DNA of 64,000 bases. Origin: Hoeflea ulvae (GTDB lineage: Bacteria; Pseudomonadota; Alphaproteobacteria; Rhizobiales; Rhizobiaceae). Both the position numbers and the translations under genes were made by a program. The stretch lies in assembly GCF_026619435.1 (NCBI RefSeq), contig NZ_JAOVZQ010000001.1:3293501-3357500 (forward strand), in the 5' to 3' direction. Shown here in pieces: positions 29,907 to 39,054 of the stretch. How positions within the stretch are numbered: position 1 is the stretch's first letter; each line of letters begins with the position of its first letter. Under the pieces are notes generated by a model. That model saw nothing but the letters and a program-made list of their open reading frames with translations, was not told where the DNA came from and did not search any database.

Positions 29907-29924
29907 GTTCGGTGTCACTCCTGT

Positions 29925-30623
29925 TTAATCCTTCGCCAACAAGGTCCGTGCACCGCTCTGCGAGGCGATGATGGCGGCACTTGCCATATTAAGAAACAAT
30001 CCGTGTTCGACCACGCCGGGAATAGCGACGAGCCCGTTTGCCAGCGCTTCTGCATCCGGAATGCGGCCAAATGATGCGTCGAGAATGAAATGGCCGCCAT
30101 CGGTGAGAAACGGGCCGTCGCGTTCGGGACGCAGTTCAATGGCGCCCGACAGGCCCAGCCTTTCGGCCAGGCGCTCGACAGCGATCCGCGTTGCGGTCAT
30201 GCCGAAGGGCGCCACCTCGATCGGCAGCGGAAAGCGGCCCAGCGTCTCGACCAGCTTGGTCTCGTCGGCAATGACGATCATCCGCGCCGAGGCTGCAGCC
30301 ACGATCTTTTCGCGCAGCAGCGCGCCGCCGCCGCCCTTGATCAGGCCGAGCGAGCCATCGACCTCGTCGGCGCCGTCAATGGTCAGGTCGAGTTCGGGCA
30401 GGTCGTCGAGCGAGAACAGCGGCACGCCGAGCTCGACGCAGAGCCGCGCGGTGCGCTCCGATGTCGGCACGCCCTGGACCCGGAAGCCGTCGGCGACCTT
30501 TTCGGCCAGCAGCCGGACGAATTCATCCGCGGTCGAACCGGTGCCGATGCCCAGCCGCATGCCGTCCTCGACATGTTCGAGGGCAGCCTGGGCTGCGGCG
30601 ATCTTGAGTTGACGGGCGTCCAT
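29925..30623 (-). CDS. rpiA: Ribose-5-phosphate isomerase A
   Basis: The 232-residue enzyme interconverts ribose-5-phosphate and ribulose-5-phosphate in the pentose phosphate pathway. Signature segments are [11 protein letters not shown] (phosphate binding), [11 protein letters not shown] and [13 protein letters not shown] (catalytic Asp, Glu and Lys), and PIEVAPFG. The start at ATG 30623 gives the typical length. The next gene on the same strand is the DUF2059 gene. Confidence 0.95.
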   Translation of the reverse strand: MDARQLKIAAAQAALEHVEDGMRLGIGTGSTADEFVRLLAEKVADGFRVQGVPTSERTARLCVELGVPLFSLDDLPELDLTIDGADEVDGSLGLIKGGGGALLREKIVAAASARMIVIADETKLVETLGRFPLPIEVAPFGMTATRIAVERLAERLGLSGAIELRPERDGPFLTDGGHFILDASFGRIPDAEALANGLVAIPGVVEHGLFLNMASAAIIASQSGARTLLAKD

Positions 30624-30893
30624 ACCGGTCTGCCATGGTTGTTGATACTGGTTTGCCTGTTAGCATGGAAGCCTGACAAGGCAAAGCCCGAGTTGGCATC
30701 CGATCGCCCGCAGGCCGGCGCCGGCCGCGCCGCGGCCTCGGCCGGCGCCAAGGCGGCAGCCCTTTCCGGGCGTACAGGCCGCAAGCTGGTACGGCGGGCG
30801 GCAAAAGCTGCGGCGCGGAGATTGCCAGCGCGCGGGCCAGGCGCTACTGAACCCGCATCGCACGCATCAGACACTGACATTTCCGGAGCCCGC

Positions 30894-31583
30894 ATGACCT
30901 CTCCTTTGGTAATCTTCGACCTCGACGGCACGCTGATCCACACCGCCCCGGATCTGATGACCAGCCTCAACCATGTGATGGATCTCAACGGTCTTGCCCA
31001 TGTCAGCTTCGACGACATGACCTGGCTGGTCGGCCAGGGCGCCAAGGTGATGATCGAGCGGGCCTGGGCGCTGCATGGCCATCCGACCTCGCCCGAACAG
31101 CTCGAAGCCGCCTTCGACGCCTTCCTGGTCAGTTATGCCGCCGACATGCCGGGCAAGTCCCTGCCCTATCCCGGCCTGATCGATTCGCTCGACCGGCTCG
31201 AGGCCGCCGGCATGCAGCTGGCAGTCTGCACCAACAAGACCGAGGCGCTGGCCCGCAAACTGCTTGACGCGCTGGAGCTGACCGAGCGCTTCGTTGCGAT
31301 TACCGGCGGCGACACCTTTGCGGTGCGCAAGCCGCATGGCGATCATATCCTGGGCACGATAGAGCTTGCCGGCGGCAATGCGGCCAAGGCGGTGATGGTC
31401 GGCGACAGCGTCAACGACATCCTGGCAGCGCAGAATGCCGGAATTCCGACCATCGCCGTGCCCTTCGGCTATTCCGACAAGCCGGTGGCAAGCTTTGACC
31501 CCGACATCATCATCGAGCATTTCGACGAGCTCGACGCAGCACTGGTGGAAAAACTGATCGCCAAGGCAAGCCGGGCGGCCTGA
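30894..31583 (+). CDS. gph: Phosphoglycolate phosphatase-type HAD hydrolase
   Basis: The 229-residue HAD-IA hydrolase starts at ATG 30894, with GGAG seven bases upstream. Motif I is FDLDGTLIHT, motif II VCTNKTE, motif III lysine in AVRKPHGD, and motif IV MVGDSVNDI. The cap domain lies between motifs I and II. It is most like Gph, which removes phosphate from 2-phosphoglycolate, though HAD specificity is hard to infer from sequence. It diverges from rpiA across about 270 bp in which I see no other gene. Confidence 0.88.
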   Translation: MTSPLVIFDLDGTLIHTAPDLMTSLNHVMDLNGLAHVSFDDMTWLVGQGAKVMIERAWALHGHPTSPEQLEAAFDAFLVSYAADMPGKSLPYPGLIDSLDRLEAAGMQLAVCTNKTEALARKLLDALELTERFVAITGGDTFAVRKPHGDHILGTIELAGGNAAKAVMVGDSVNDILAAQNAGIPTIAVPFGYSDKPVASFDPDIIIEHFDELDAALVEKLIAKASRAA

Positions 31584-31734
31584 AACAGGCCCGGGCAGGC
31601 AACCGCGTCCGCCCGGGCGCGGCGGCACAATCGACACCGATGGTGCACAAGCGCCAAACTGCCGCTTGACGCCTGCCCGGCGCACCGCTTATACCGCCGC
31701 TGGATCCGTTCGGTTCGCACAGCGAGCCGGCAAC

Positions 31735-31809
31735 GGGCGCGTAGCTCAGCGGGAGAGCACTGCCTTCACACGGCAGGGGTCACAGGTTCAATCCCTGTCG
31801 CGCCCACCA
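31735..31809 (+). tRNA. tRNA-Val (anticodon CAC)
   Basis: A complete cloverleaf is visible: acceptor GGGCGCG pairs with CGCGCCC, D-loop TAGCTCAGCGGGAGAGCA, anticodon stem CTGCC / GGCAG enclosing TTCACAC (anticodon CAC, reading GTG), T-arm ending GGTTCAATCC, and an encoded CCA end. Confidence 0.95.
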
Positions 31810-32014
31810 TTTTTCTTTACCAACTGAATTTTGCCCGCGACCGGCGGCGCTGCAGACCGGACGCCGCGGCGGGTATGCCGGCCTGGTGCACGCGGCATGG
31901 CCCGGCCATGTGCTGCGCGCAACGTGATCAACCGTGATCCAACGTTAATTGCCCAGCCGCCGGGCGATTGCTACCGACTGCGTATTGAACGTCTCCTCCC
32001 GAAGAAAGTACGCA

Positions 32015-32527
32015 ATGTCATCTGAGAACACGCTTTCCACCAGACAGATTGTCCTGTCGATCATCCTTGCCGGCCTGATCGGCGAAATCGCCTTTGAACT
32101 CTATGCCTGGCTGGTCTCGCCGATCCTGTTCGATGTGATCCTGCAGCCTTCAAACCTGGTCATCGCCATCACCGCGAAACTGACCGGCGTGCAGATCTCC
32201 AAGAGCCTGGCATTCCCGATCCACTTCCTGATCGGCTCGCTGGGATTCGGTCTGTTCGTCTATGCCACGCGCCTTCTCATGCCGGCCCGGGTCTGGCTGA
32301 CCGGGCTCGTTTCCGGACTGGTTCTGTGGTTCGTCGCCCAGGGCATGCTGGCCCCCTTTATCGGACGCAGCTTCATGATGGATTTCGGCACCTATACGCA
32401 GTCCTCCTTCATCGGACATGTCGGCATGACACTGCTGATGGCGCATCTGCTTGCTGCCTTCCTGGCCTATTTTCGGAACAAACAAGGCCTGGATCATCCG
32501 CTGGAGCGCGCGGCTGCGGTGCAGTAA
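32015..32527 (+). CDS. Small integral membrane protein, unrecognised
   Basis: From ATG 32015, with GAAGAAAG upstream, the product is 170 residues. Four hydrophobic helices are predicted, at about 12-32, 65-85, 92-115 and 130-150. The loop between helices 3 and 4 holds FIGRSFMMDFGTYTQSS. I do not recognise the family. It lies downstream of the tRNA gene and is followed by two terminators, so it is monocistronic. Confidence 0.7.
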   Translation: MSSENTLSTRQIVLSIILAGLIGEIAFELYAWLVSPILFDVILQPSNLVIAITAKLTGVQISKSLAFPIHFLIGSLGFGLFVYATRLLMPARVWLTGLVSGLVLWFVAQGMLAPFIGRSFMMDFGTYTQSSFIGHVGMTLLMAHLLAAFLAYFRNKQGLDHPLERAAAVQ

Positions 32528-32544
32528 AGGCCCTTCCGGCCTTT
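32526..32544 (+). terminator. Terminator at the stop of the membrane protein gene
   Basis: Stem AAAGGCC / GGCCTTT with loop CTTCC begins within the TAA stop codon and ends in TTT. Confidence 0.6.
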
Positions 32545-32597
32545 CACCTGCGCGAGATGCAAGCCGATAGCCGGCTGTATCTCACAGCCAAGGCCTG

Positions 32598-32643
32598 AAC
32601 ACAGTTGCGGCGCCCTCCGTCAGGAAGGCGCCGCAACTGTGTT
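32598..32643. terminator. Strong bidirectional terminator
   Basis: A perfect 17-bp stem, AACACAGTTGCGGCGCC and its complement, with a 12-base loop, lies between the convergent membrane-protein gene and dctM. A/T pairs at both stem bases allow use in both directions. Confidence 0.85.
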
Positions 32644-32657
32644 TGAGACCAGCCTGG

Positions 32658-33968
32658 CTACTGGAACGAGCTTGGCATCAGCGTCGACGGCAGCCAGAGC
32701 GCGATCTCGGGGAAGATGATGATCAGCATCAGGATCACCAGCATCGGGATCAGGATGATGATCACGTCGCGCATCACCTGCACCACATTCATGCCGCCAA
32801 TCGCCGCCGAGATCAGCAGACAGAGCCCGTAGGGCGGCGTCACCAGTCCGAAGGCCAGCGAGACAATGCCGATGATGGCAAAGACGACGGGGTGAATGTC
32901 GGCGGCTGTCGCCACCGGCAGCAGCACCGAGCCCAGGATGATGATGGTCGGGATGGCGTCGATGAACAGGCCGAAGAACAGGAACAGGCCGGCGATCACC
33001 AAGGCGGTGCCGAAACTGCCGAACTGCAGGCTGGTCATGAAATCGACGATCAGCCGCGGCACATTGTAAAACGACAGCATCCAGCCGAAGGCCGAGGCGG
33101 TGCCGATGGCAAACAGCGAGATCGAGGCGAAGCGGCCGGTCTCGTAGAAGATATGGCCGAGATCGCGCACCGACACCGTGCGGTAGACAAAGACCCCGAG
33201 GATCAGCGCGTAGCCAGCGGCAATGATGGCGCTTTCGGTGGGCGTGACAATGCCGGTGACGATGCCGCCGATCACCAGCACCGGCGTCATCAGCGCCAGG
33301 ATCGAGCCCTTGAACGCCACCCAGAAGGAAGACAGCGTCGGCCGCACGGCGATCGGATAGTCATAGACCTTGGCATAACCATAGACCGTGCCCATCAGCG
33401 CCAGGCCGATGAGCAGGCCGGGCACGGCGCCGGCCAGAAACAGGGCGCCGACGGAGACCTGCATGACGCCGCCCCAGACCACCATCAGGATGCTGGGCGG
33501 GATGATCACCCCCATCACCGAGGAACAGGCGGTAATGGCAATGGCGAAACGGACGTCATAGCCCTCCTTGACCATGGCGGGGATCAGGATCTTGCCGCAG
33601 CCGGCGGCATCGGCCGTGGACGAGCCGGAAATGCCGGCAAACAGCATCGAGACCGCGACATTGACATGGCCCAGCCCGCCCGGCATCCAGCCGGTGAGCT
33701 CTCGCGCCAGACCGATCAGCTTGTCGGTGATCTTGCCCGAATTCATCAGATTGGCGGCGAGCAAGAAGAACGGCACCGCCAGCAGGATGAAGGAATTGTA
33801 GGACTGGAACATCCGGTCCATGATGATGAACGGGGTAAGACGCAGATCCAGCGACACGATCGGGATGATGGCGATGCCGAGCGCGAAGGCCACCGGCACG
33901 CGGATCAGCACCAGCAACAGAAATCCGCCAACAAGGATGGCGCAGGCAAGTCCGGTGGAGACAATCAT
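32658..33968 (-). CDS. dctM: TRAP transporter large permease subunit (DctM family)
   Basis: The 436-residue protein is made almost entirely of hydrophobic helices (about 12-13), as expected for the TRAP large subunit. Family hallmarks are GISGSSTADAAGCG (substrate path) and MGVIIPPSILMVV, with the second-half counterpart GLVTPPYGLCLL. It forms the Na+-coupled uptake channel with DctQ. It is the last gene of the dctP-dctQ-dctM operon, overlapping dctQ by 4 bp (ATGA). Confidence 0.95.
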   Translation of the reverse strand: MIVSTGLACAILVGGFLLLVLIRVPVAFALGIAIIPIVSLDLRLTPFIIMDRMFQSYNSFILLAVPFFLLAANLMNSGKITDKLIGLARELTGWMPGGLGHVNVAVSMLFAGISGSSTADAAGCGKILIPAMVKEGYDVRFAIAITACSSVMGVIIPPSILMVVWGGVMQVSVGALFLAGAVPGLLIGLALMGTVYGYAKVYDYPIAVRPTLSSFWVAFKGSILALMTPVLVIGGIVTGIVTPTESAIIAAGYALILGVFVYRTVSVRDLGHIFYETGRFASISLFAIGTASAFGWMLSFYNVPRLIVDFMTSLQFGSFGTALVIAGLFLFFGLFIDAIPTIIILGSVLLPVATAADIHPVVFAIIGIVSLAFGLVTPPYGLCLLISAAIGGMNVVQVMRDVIIILIPMLVILMLIIIFPEIALWLPSTLMPSSFQ

Positions 33969-34459
33969 GCCGAAGCCTCGTTTGCGGTTTGATATTCAAG
34001 AATGGCCTGGTAGATGCGGAAACCGGCGAAGATCGCCCAGAACGCGCCTGCGAGCGGCACCGAGATATAGGTGACAAGCAGGTTGGCGCGCATCATCACC
34101 GAATTCTGGATGTAGCCGAACTGCGCATATTCGATGCCGTAAAAGGCAAACAGCGCGCCAAAGACGGCGATCAGCGCCAGCACGACCGTGTTCTGCAGCA
34201 GGATCGTCAGGGGCCGGGATGCGTCCGGCGTCACCCGCACGTCGAAATGGGTTCCGTCCCAGACCGCGATCACCGAGCCGATCATGACGATCCAGACAAA
34301 GATGAAGGTGGAAAGTTCCTCGGTCCACAGATAGACCGGGATGATGCCGGTGTAGCGGGCGATGACCTGCATGCCAACGGGTATGGCGAGCGCCGCCATC
34401 AAGAAGCCGAGCAGAAAACGCAAGCCCTGGCAAAATTTTTCGAGACTGTTCTCAAGCAC
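33965..34459 (-). CDS. dctQ: TRAP transporter small permease subunit (DctQ family)
   Basis: From GTG 34459, with GGGGGA seven bases upstream, the product is 164 residues. It has four membrane helices and the DctQ-like features IARYTGIIPVYLWTEEL and FIFVWIVMIGSVIAV. An in-frame TTG at 34510 adds 17 non-conserved-looking residues and is less likely. It bridges DctM and the periplasmic receptor in the TRAP complex. It overlaps dctM by 4 bp. Confidence 0.9.
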   Translation of the reverse strand: MLENSLEKFCQGLRFLLGFLMAALAIPVGMQVIARYTGIIPVYLWTEELSTFIFVWIVMIGSVIAVWDGTHFDVRVTPDASRPLTILLQNTVVLALIAVFGALFAFYGIEYAQFGYIQNSVMMRANLLVTYISVPLAGAFWAIFAGFRIYQAILEYQTANEASA

Positions 34460-34526
34460 GTGTCCATCCCCCTGCCCGCACCCTCCCAATGACGATGCGA
34501 TCGCGTTCAAGCCGACATGGCATAAA

Positions 34527-34553
34527 GGCGCCGGAGATGAGTTCCCCGGCGCC
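34527..34553 (-). terminator. Attenuator-like hairpin between dctP and dctQ
   Basis: Stem GGCGCCGG / CCGGCGCC, with an 11-base loop and TTTAT on the 3' side of the minus strand, lies between the dctP stop and the dctQ start. Partial termination here would give more binding protein than permease. Confidence 0.6.
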
Positions 34554-34570
34554 CTGAGTGCAGTGCGCGC

Positions 34571-35572
34571 TTACTTGGCGCGGATGGCAGCGAGCAGTTC
34601 GGTCGCGCCCAGGCTTGCGGCATATTCGTCCTGAACCGGCACAACCATGCCCAGAAGCTGGTCGCGGCCTTCGAATTCCTGAACGATGACCTGGCCGGCA
34701 TCGACCATTTCCTGCAACTTGACGGCATCTTCGCGCGATTCCAGCTCGCGGCCATAGGCGCCGGCTTCGGCACCGGCCTTGAGCACCACGGCCTGCAGGT
34801 CTTCCGGCAATTTGCGGAAGGTCTTGCCGCTCATGACGATCGGACGCACGGTGATGGTGTGGCGGGTCAGGGTCAGATGCGGTGCGACCTCGTAGAATTT
34901 GAGGTTCTGGATGCTGGCAGCTTCGTTTTCGAAGCCGGCAATGACACCTGACTGGATGGCGTTGTAGACCTCGTTATAGGCAATAGCCGAGGGGGCTGCG
35001 GTCAGCGCGGCGAAGATCTGGGCCTGGATCGGCGCGCCCATGACCCGCATCTTGTGACCCTTGAGCTCGTCCAGATTGCCGATCGGGGCGGATGACAAAA
35101 GGTTGCGGGTGCCGCCACCGGTATAGCCGATGATCTTGATGTCGGCCTTTTCCAAGAGCTCGGCTTCCAGCGGCGCCAGAACGTCGCTCGAGAGCGTCGC
35201 ATTCCAGTGATCGAGATCGCGGAACAGGAACGGCATGTCCATCAGCGGGATCGACGGGGCGAAGCTCGCCATGTTGGACGGCGCCATGATGGTGTAGTCG
35301 ATGGCCACGCCCTGCTGCAGGAAGGTGACATAGTCGGATTCAACGCCGAGTTCGCCGTTGAGCCGCAGATCGAATGTGACGCCGTCATAGTTTTCATCCA
35401 CCAGCTCGGCGAATTTGACCATGGTCTTGGTGAAGGCATGGTCATTGTCGAACATGCTGGCGCCACGCAGCGTGATGTCGTCGGCGTAAACGCCCGATGT
35501 CGCGACAGCGGTCAGACCGATGGCGATCGCGGCACCGCGGGCCAGTCGTTTGGCAGTGGTAAACAGGGTCAT
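34571..35572 (-). CDS. dctP: TRAP transporter solute-binding protein (DctP family)
   Basis: From ATG 35572, with GGAGGAAAA upstream, the product is 333 residues. It has a signal peptide (cleavage near SGVYA/DD). The DctP fold shows ELKGHKMRVMGAPI, whose arginine typically binds the carboxylate of the ligand, and YNAIQSGVIAGFENE, the family's typical YxAlqxGvvdGqEn segment. The ligand is probably an organic acid or sugar acid, but which one is unknown. First gene of dctPQM, divergent from the GntR gene, with a putative operator in its promoter region (35690-35709). Confidence 0.93.
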   Translation of the reverse strand: MTLFTTAKRLARGAAIAIGLTAVATSGVYADDITLRGASMFDNDHAFTKTMVKFAELVDENYDGVTFDLRLNGELGVESDYVTFLQQGVAIDYTIMAPSNMASFAPSIPLMDMPFLFRDLDHWNATLSSDVLAPLEAELLEKADIKIIGYTGGGTRNLLSSAPIGNLDELKGHKMRVMGAPIQAQIFAALTAAPSAIAYNEVYNAIQSGVIAGFENEAASIQNLKFYEVAPHLTLTRHTITVRPIVMSGKTFRKLPEDLQAVVLKAGAEAGAYGRELESREDAVKLQEMVDAGQVIVQEFEGRDQLLGMVVPVQDEYAASLGATELLAAIRAK

Positions 35573-35689
35573 GATTTTCCTCCAGAAAAGTGTTGTCGAG
35601 CCTTGATTCCGGATCCGCACATCACGGTCACCCGCCTCAAACTCCCGCCCCGAGATAAACACCGGTTTCCGGTTTGGTCAAGCAAAATG

Positions 35690-35709
35690 TTGACTAGTAT
35701 GGTAATATG
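35690..35709. promoter_or_regulatory. Putative GntR operator, dctP/gntR intergenic
   Basis: TTGACTAGTATGGTAATATG shares ACTAGTATGGTA and the flanking spacing with the reverse complement of the site at 36602-36621. It sits about 120 bp upstream of dctP, between divergent genes, as expected for an FCD-type GntR regulator. Confidence 0.65.
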
Positions 35710-35881
35710 CGATCTAGTCCAGCCCAAGAATGTGGCACCAGACGGGAGCCGAGTTGAGCCCCGCGCCGTTTGCAGCTACACCTGAATTTCGCTCAACCGA
35801 CGCATGGCCCGCACCGCCGCCTGCCGGCGATGGCGCAGGCCAGAAGCGGCGCCGCCGGCGCCATCAAGAACGAGATATGAC

Positions 35882-36571
35882 ATGACAGTTCACGAGAGAT
35901 TTTCCGACACCGGACGGGGAACCGCATCGGACAGGGTTTTCCACCAGTTGCGCGCCGACATAGTCGGGCTGCGGCTGCTGCCGGGCACCAAGCTCTCCGA
36001 GGTCGAGGTTGCCAGGCAGCACAATATTTCCCGGCAGCCGGTGCGCGAGGCCTTCATGCGGCTGGGCGACATGAACCTGCTGCAGATCGTGCCGCAAAAG
36101 GCCACGCTGGTGCGCAAGATCTCGATGCAGGACATCCTCAATGCCCGCTTCATCCGCACGGCAGTCGAGGTCGAAGTGGTGCGCCGCGCCTGCGATGTCG
36201 CCTCCGAGGAAGCCCTGACCGACATAGAGAACAATCTCAGCCAGCAGAAAGTGGCGATCGCCGACGGCAATGCCGACGGTTTCCACGATCTCGATTACGA
36301 ATTCCACCGTCTGATCTGCGTGGCCGCCAAGTGCGAGCCGGCCTTCAGGACCATTGCCGAAAACAAGGAACATGTGGACCGCCTGTGCATGCTGGCGCTG
36401 GCCGACGCCGCGGGCCGGGAGGAACTCTACCAGGACCACCGCGCCATTTTCGTGGCGCTGTCCAAGCGCGACGAAGCCACCGCGGTGAAACTCACCCGCC
36501 TGCATCTGGCGCGACTCGATGACACCATGCAGGCCGCCCGCGAAAATCACGGTGCGCTTTTCGAGGACTGA
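35882..36571 (+). CDS. GntR-family regulator with FCD domain
   Basis: The 229-residue regulator starts at ATG 35882. It has an N-terminal winged helix (KLSEVEVARQHNISRQPVREA, then FMRLGDMNLL) and an FCD ligand domain. The FCD metal/ligand residues are recognisable: Asp and His in LDYEFHRLI, His in YQDHRAIF and His in LTRLHLARL. Such regulators normally repress neighbouring transport and catabolic genes until a carboxylic acid binds. It lies between the TRAP operon and the SDR gene, and both have matching sites upstream. Confidence 0.92.
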   Translation: MTVHERFSDTGRGTASDRVFHQLRADIVGLRLLPGTKLSEVEVARQHNISRQPVREAFMRLGDMNLLQIVPQKATLVRKISMQDILNARFIRTAVEVEVVRRACDVASEEALTDIENNLSQQKVAIADGNADGFHDLDYEFHRLICVAAKCEPAFRTIAENKEHVDRLCMLALADAAGREELYQDHRAIFVALSKRDEATAVKLTRLHLARLDDTMQAARENHGALFED

Positions 36572-36601
36572 CCGCCAAGATCTCCACCTTGACATAATTG
36601 G

Positions 36602-36621
36602 GATACTACCATACTAGTATC
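36602..36621. promoter_or_regulatory. Putative GntR operator upstream of the SDR gene
   Basis: GATACTACCATACTAGTATC is an inverted repeat (GATACTA-N6-TAGTATC). Its core TACCATACTAGT is the reverse complement of the core in the site at 35690-35709. It lies 50 bp before the SDR start. Confidence 0.7.
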
Positions 36622-36671
36622 GGCGAACACCGAACCGGCCAGGCCGGTCCCAGACAAAGCAAGGAATGATC

Positions 36672-37421
36672 ATGACATTGAATGGCGCAACCGCAATCGT
36701 GACCGGTGGCGGCCGGGATATTGGGCGGGCAACCGCGCTTCGTCTGGCCCAGGAAGGCGCACGCGTTGCGATCAACTATCACTCCAGCGCCGAGGGTGCG
36801 CTTTCGGCGGTGCGGGAAATCGACAATGCCGGCGGCAGCGCCTTTGCCATGCAGGGCGACATGACCAATCCGGCCGATGTCGACGCCCTGGTTGCCGCGA
36901 CCCGGTCGAAATTCGGCCCCGACATCAATGTGCTGGTGCATGTCACCGGCGGCCTGGTTGCCCGCAAGAAGATCGACGAGATGGATCTCGCCCATTTCAA
37001 CACGGTGATGAGCCTCAACCTCACCTCGCTGTTCCTGCTGGTCAAGGCCGTGGCGCCCTTCATGCCGGCCGGCAGCGCCATCATCCCCTTCGCCTCGCAG
37101 GCCGGACGCGACGGCGGCGGCCCGGGTGCCGTGGCCTATGCCGCATCCAAGGGCGCGGTGATGACCATGACCCGCGGCCTGGCCAAGGAGCTGGGTCCCA
37201 ATATCCGCGTCAACGCGCTGTGCCCGGGCATGATCGACACCGATTTCCACAACATCTTCACCAAGCCCGAAGTGCGCAAGGCCGTTGCCAATGGCACGCC
37301 GCTCAAGCGCGAGGGCACCTCGGAAGATGTCGCCAATCTGGTGGCCTATCTTGCCTCCGACCAGGCCGCCTTCATGACGGGCGCCTGTGTCGATATCAAT
37401 GGCGGCACGCTCTACTCCTGA
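36672..37421 (+). CDS. SDR-family oxidoreductase
   Basis: From ATG 36672, eight bases after AAGGA, the product is 249 residues. Cofactor motif [10 protein letters not shown] is a variant of TGxxxGIG, with Asp in place of the first Gly of GIG. The active site has Ser in PFASQAG and AYAASKGAV (YxxxK). The C-terminal ITGxxxxVDGG-like motif reads [11 protein letters not shown]. It is a classical 3-oxoacyl-reductase-like dehydrogenase of unknown substrate. Given the shared operator it probably oxidises the compound imported by DctPQM or a product of it. An ATG two codons earlier is possible. Confidence 0.88.
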   Translation: MTLNGATAIVTGGGRDIGRATALRLAQEGARVAINYHSSAEGALSAVREIDNAGGSAFAMQGDMTNPADVDALVAATRSKFGPDINVLVHVTGGLVARKKIDEMDLAHFNTVMSLNLTSLFLLVKAVAPFMPAGSAIIPFASQAGRDGGGPGAVAYAASKGAVMTMTRGLAKELGPNIRVNALCPGMIDTDFHNIFTKPEVRKAVANGTPLKREGTSEDVANLVAYLASDQAAFMTGACVDINGGTLYS

Positions 37422-37741
37422 GACCTTTCGGGGGCGACCCGGAGAGCCAGAATACAAACCAACATCCTCCCAGGATGTTTCAGCGTCGCGCATTCATCCG
37501 GATGCGCGGCGTTGTCATGTCCGGCCGGTGCCTTGATCTTCCGACTTGATCAAGCTCAAAGACGCGACCGCCGGCGCGGCTTTATATCATGGTGCAAAGA
37601 CGTCATTGTCGCGATGAGACGTGCATGTCGGCGCCGGGCACCCCATATAGGGGCCGGGATCTGTCAGCCGGCCCTTGCGTGCACGGTTGCCGCCCCCACA
37701 TGTGCGTTTTGAATACGACTGACCTACCGGAGCCTTATGGA
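37422..37741. other. Intergenic region before cbpA
   Basis: I see no gene. A small hairpin at 37462-37478 (ACATCCT / AGGATGT followed by TTT) could end the SDR transcript. CCCCATAT at 37641-37648 resembles the -10 element of alphaproteobacterial heat-shock (RpoH) promoters, but I find no matching CTTG -35 at the right distance. Confidence 0.4.
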
Positions 37742-38665
37742 ATGAAAAATCCCTATGAAACCCTCGGGGTCAAGCAGAAGGCAACGGACCACGACATCAG
37801 GGAAGCCTTCAAGAAGCTTGCCAAGAAATACCACCCGGACCTGCATCCCGACGACAAGAAGGCCGAAGCCCGGTTCAAGGACATATCCGGGGCCTATGAC
37901 CTGTTGAAAGACAAGGACAAGCGGCGCAGATTCGATGCCGGAGAGATTGATGCGACCGGCGCCGAAAAACAGCAGCATTTCTACCGCGACTATGCAGGCC
38001 CCGGAGCCTCGGGCAGCCATGCGCGCCAGGACGGCTTTGCCGGCAATGAGGGTCTGGACGAGTTCTTCGCCCAGGCCTTCGGTCGCCGCGCCGGCGGCAT
38101 GGGCGGCGGGCCGGGCAGCATGAAGGCGCGCGGCCAGGATGTGAGCTACACCCTGCGGGTCTCGTTCATGGATGCCGCCACCGGTGGCGTCAACACGCTG
38201 CAACTGCCCGACGGCAAGACGCTGAAAGTGACGATTCCCGAGGGCGCCGAGGACCGGCAGACGCTGCGGCTGAAGGGCCAGGGCGGACCGGGCTTTGGCG
38301 GCGGCCCCAATGGCGACGCCTTCATCGAGCTGCACATCCAGCCCCATGCCTATTTTGTCCGCAAGGATGACAACATCCATCTCGACGTTCCGGTGACGCT
38401 GAAGGAAGCGGTTCTGGGCGCCGGGATCGAGGTGCCGACGCTGGCCGGGCCGGTCAGCCTGACGGTGCCGAAGGGGTCGAACACCGGAACCAAGCTGCGG
38501 CTCAAGGACCGTGGCATCCGCAACAGGAAAACCGGCCAGAAAGGCCATCTCTATGTGACGCTGAAGGTGATTCTGCCGCAGGCCGAGGAGCCGGAACTGG
38601 CGGCGTTCCTGGAAGGCTGGACACCCCGCCATGCGCAAAATCCTCGCAAGGAGATACTTTCATGA
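37742..38665 (+). CDS. cbpA: CbpA-like DnaJ co-chaperone
   Basis: The 307-residue protein starts at ATG 37742. It has an N-terminal J domain (NPYETLGVKQKATDHDIREA, with the HPD motif in KKYHPDLHPDD) and a Gly-rich linker (GRRAGGMGGGPGS). Two DnaJ C-terminal beta domains follow; the zinc-finger domain of DnaJ is absent. This is the CbpA/DjlA-type architecture that stimulates DnaK and in E. coli binds curved DNA. It overlaps the cbpM gene by 4 bp (ATGA). Confidence 0.92.
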   Translation: MKNPYETLGVKQKATDHDIREAFKKLAKKYHPDLHPDDKKAEARFKDISGAYDLLKDKDKRRRFDAGEIDATGAEKQQHFYRDYAGPGASGSHARQDGFAGNEGLDEFFAQAFGRRAGGMGGGPGSMKARGQDVSYTLRVSFMDAATGGVNTLQLPDGKTLKVTIPEGAEDRQTLRLKGQGGPGFGGGPNGDAFIELHIQPHAYFVRKDDNIHLDVPVTLKEAVLGAGIEVPTLAGPVSLTVPKGSNTGTKLRLKDRGIRNRKTGQKGHLYVTLKVILPQAEEPELAAFLEGWTPRHAQNPRKEILS

Positions 38666-39000
38666 GAAACCTTGAAGAGATCATCTCGCTGGTGCCGGAT
38701 CTCAACCGTGAAGATCTCGACCGATGGATCGAGGACGCGCTGATCGAGGCCGAACAGGAAGCCGGCGCCCCGGCGCTCTCCGAGATGCAGTTTGCCCGCG
38801 TCCGGCTGATCTGCTCCTTGCGTTTCGACATGGATGTCGAGGAGGAGACCCTGCCTGTGGTGCTGGATCTGCTCGACCAGCTGCACGACACCCGCGCCAG
38901 GCTCTACACGCTGAGCCAGGCGGTGATGGCGCAGGATGAAACCGTCAAGGGCGCGGTGCTGCAGGCGCTGTCGCAACGCAAGCCCAGAAACGAAGGCTGA
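38662..39000 (+). CDS. cbpM: Chaperone modulator CbpM
   Basis: The 112-residue protein resembles CbpM, the small MerR-like partner that binds the J domain of CbpA and blocks its action. The helical core FARVRLICSLRFDMDVEEETL, then LPVVLDLLDQL, fits the family. The position directly behind and overlapping cbpA is diagnostic. The N-terminal residues (IISLVPDLNREDLDRWIED) correspond to the family's first helices. Confidence 0.88.
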   Translation: MRNLEEIISLVPDLNREDLDRWIEDALIEAEQEAGAPALSEMQFARVRLICSLRFDMDVEEETLPVVLDLLDQLHDTRARLYTLSQAVMAQDETVKGAVLQALSQRKPRNEG

Positions 39001-39054
39001 TCCCTTAGCGGCACCGGATCCCCCCCGGGGTCCTGCGGCAGGTGCCTCTCCGCC

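Noticed and set aside
31589..31618. Hairpin after the phosphatase gene (GCCCGGGC twice)
   Set aside because: The stem is short and self-complementary, with no T tract, so termination is not supported.
32643..33992. An open frame of 449 codons on the plus strand
   Set aside because: It is opposite dctM and its translation is mostly His, Asp, Gln and Arg, the complement of hydrophobic codons.
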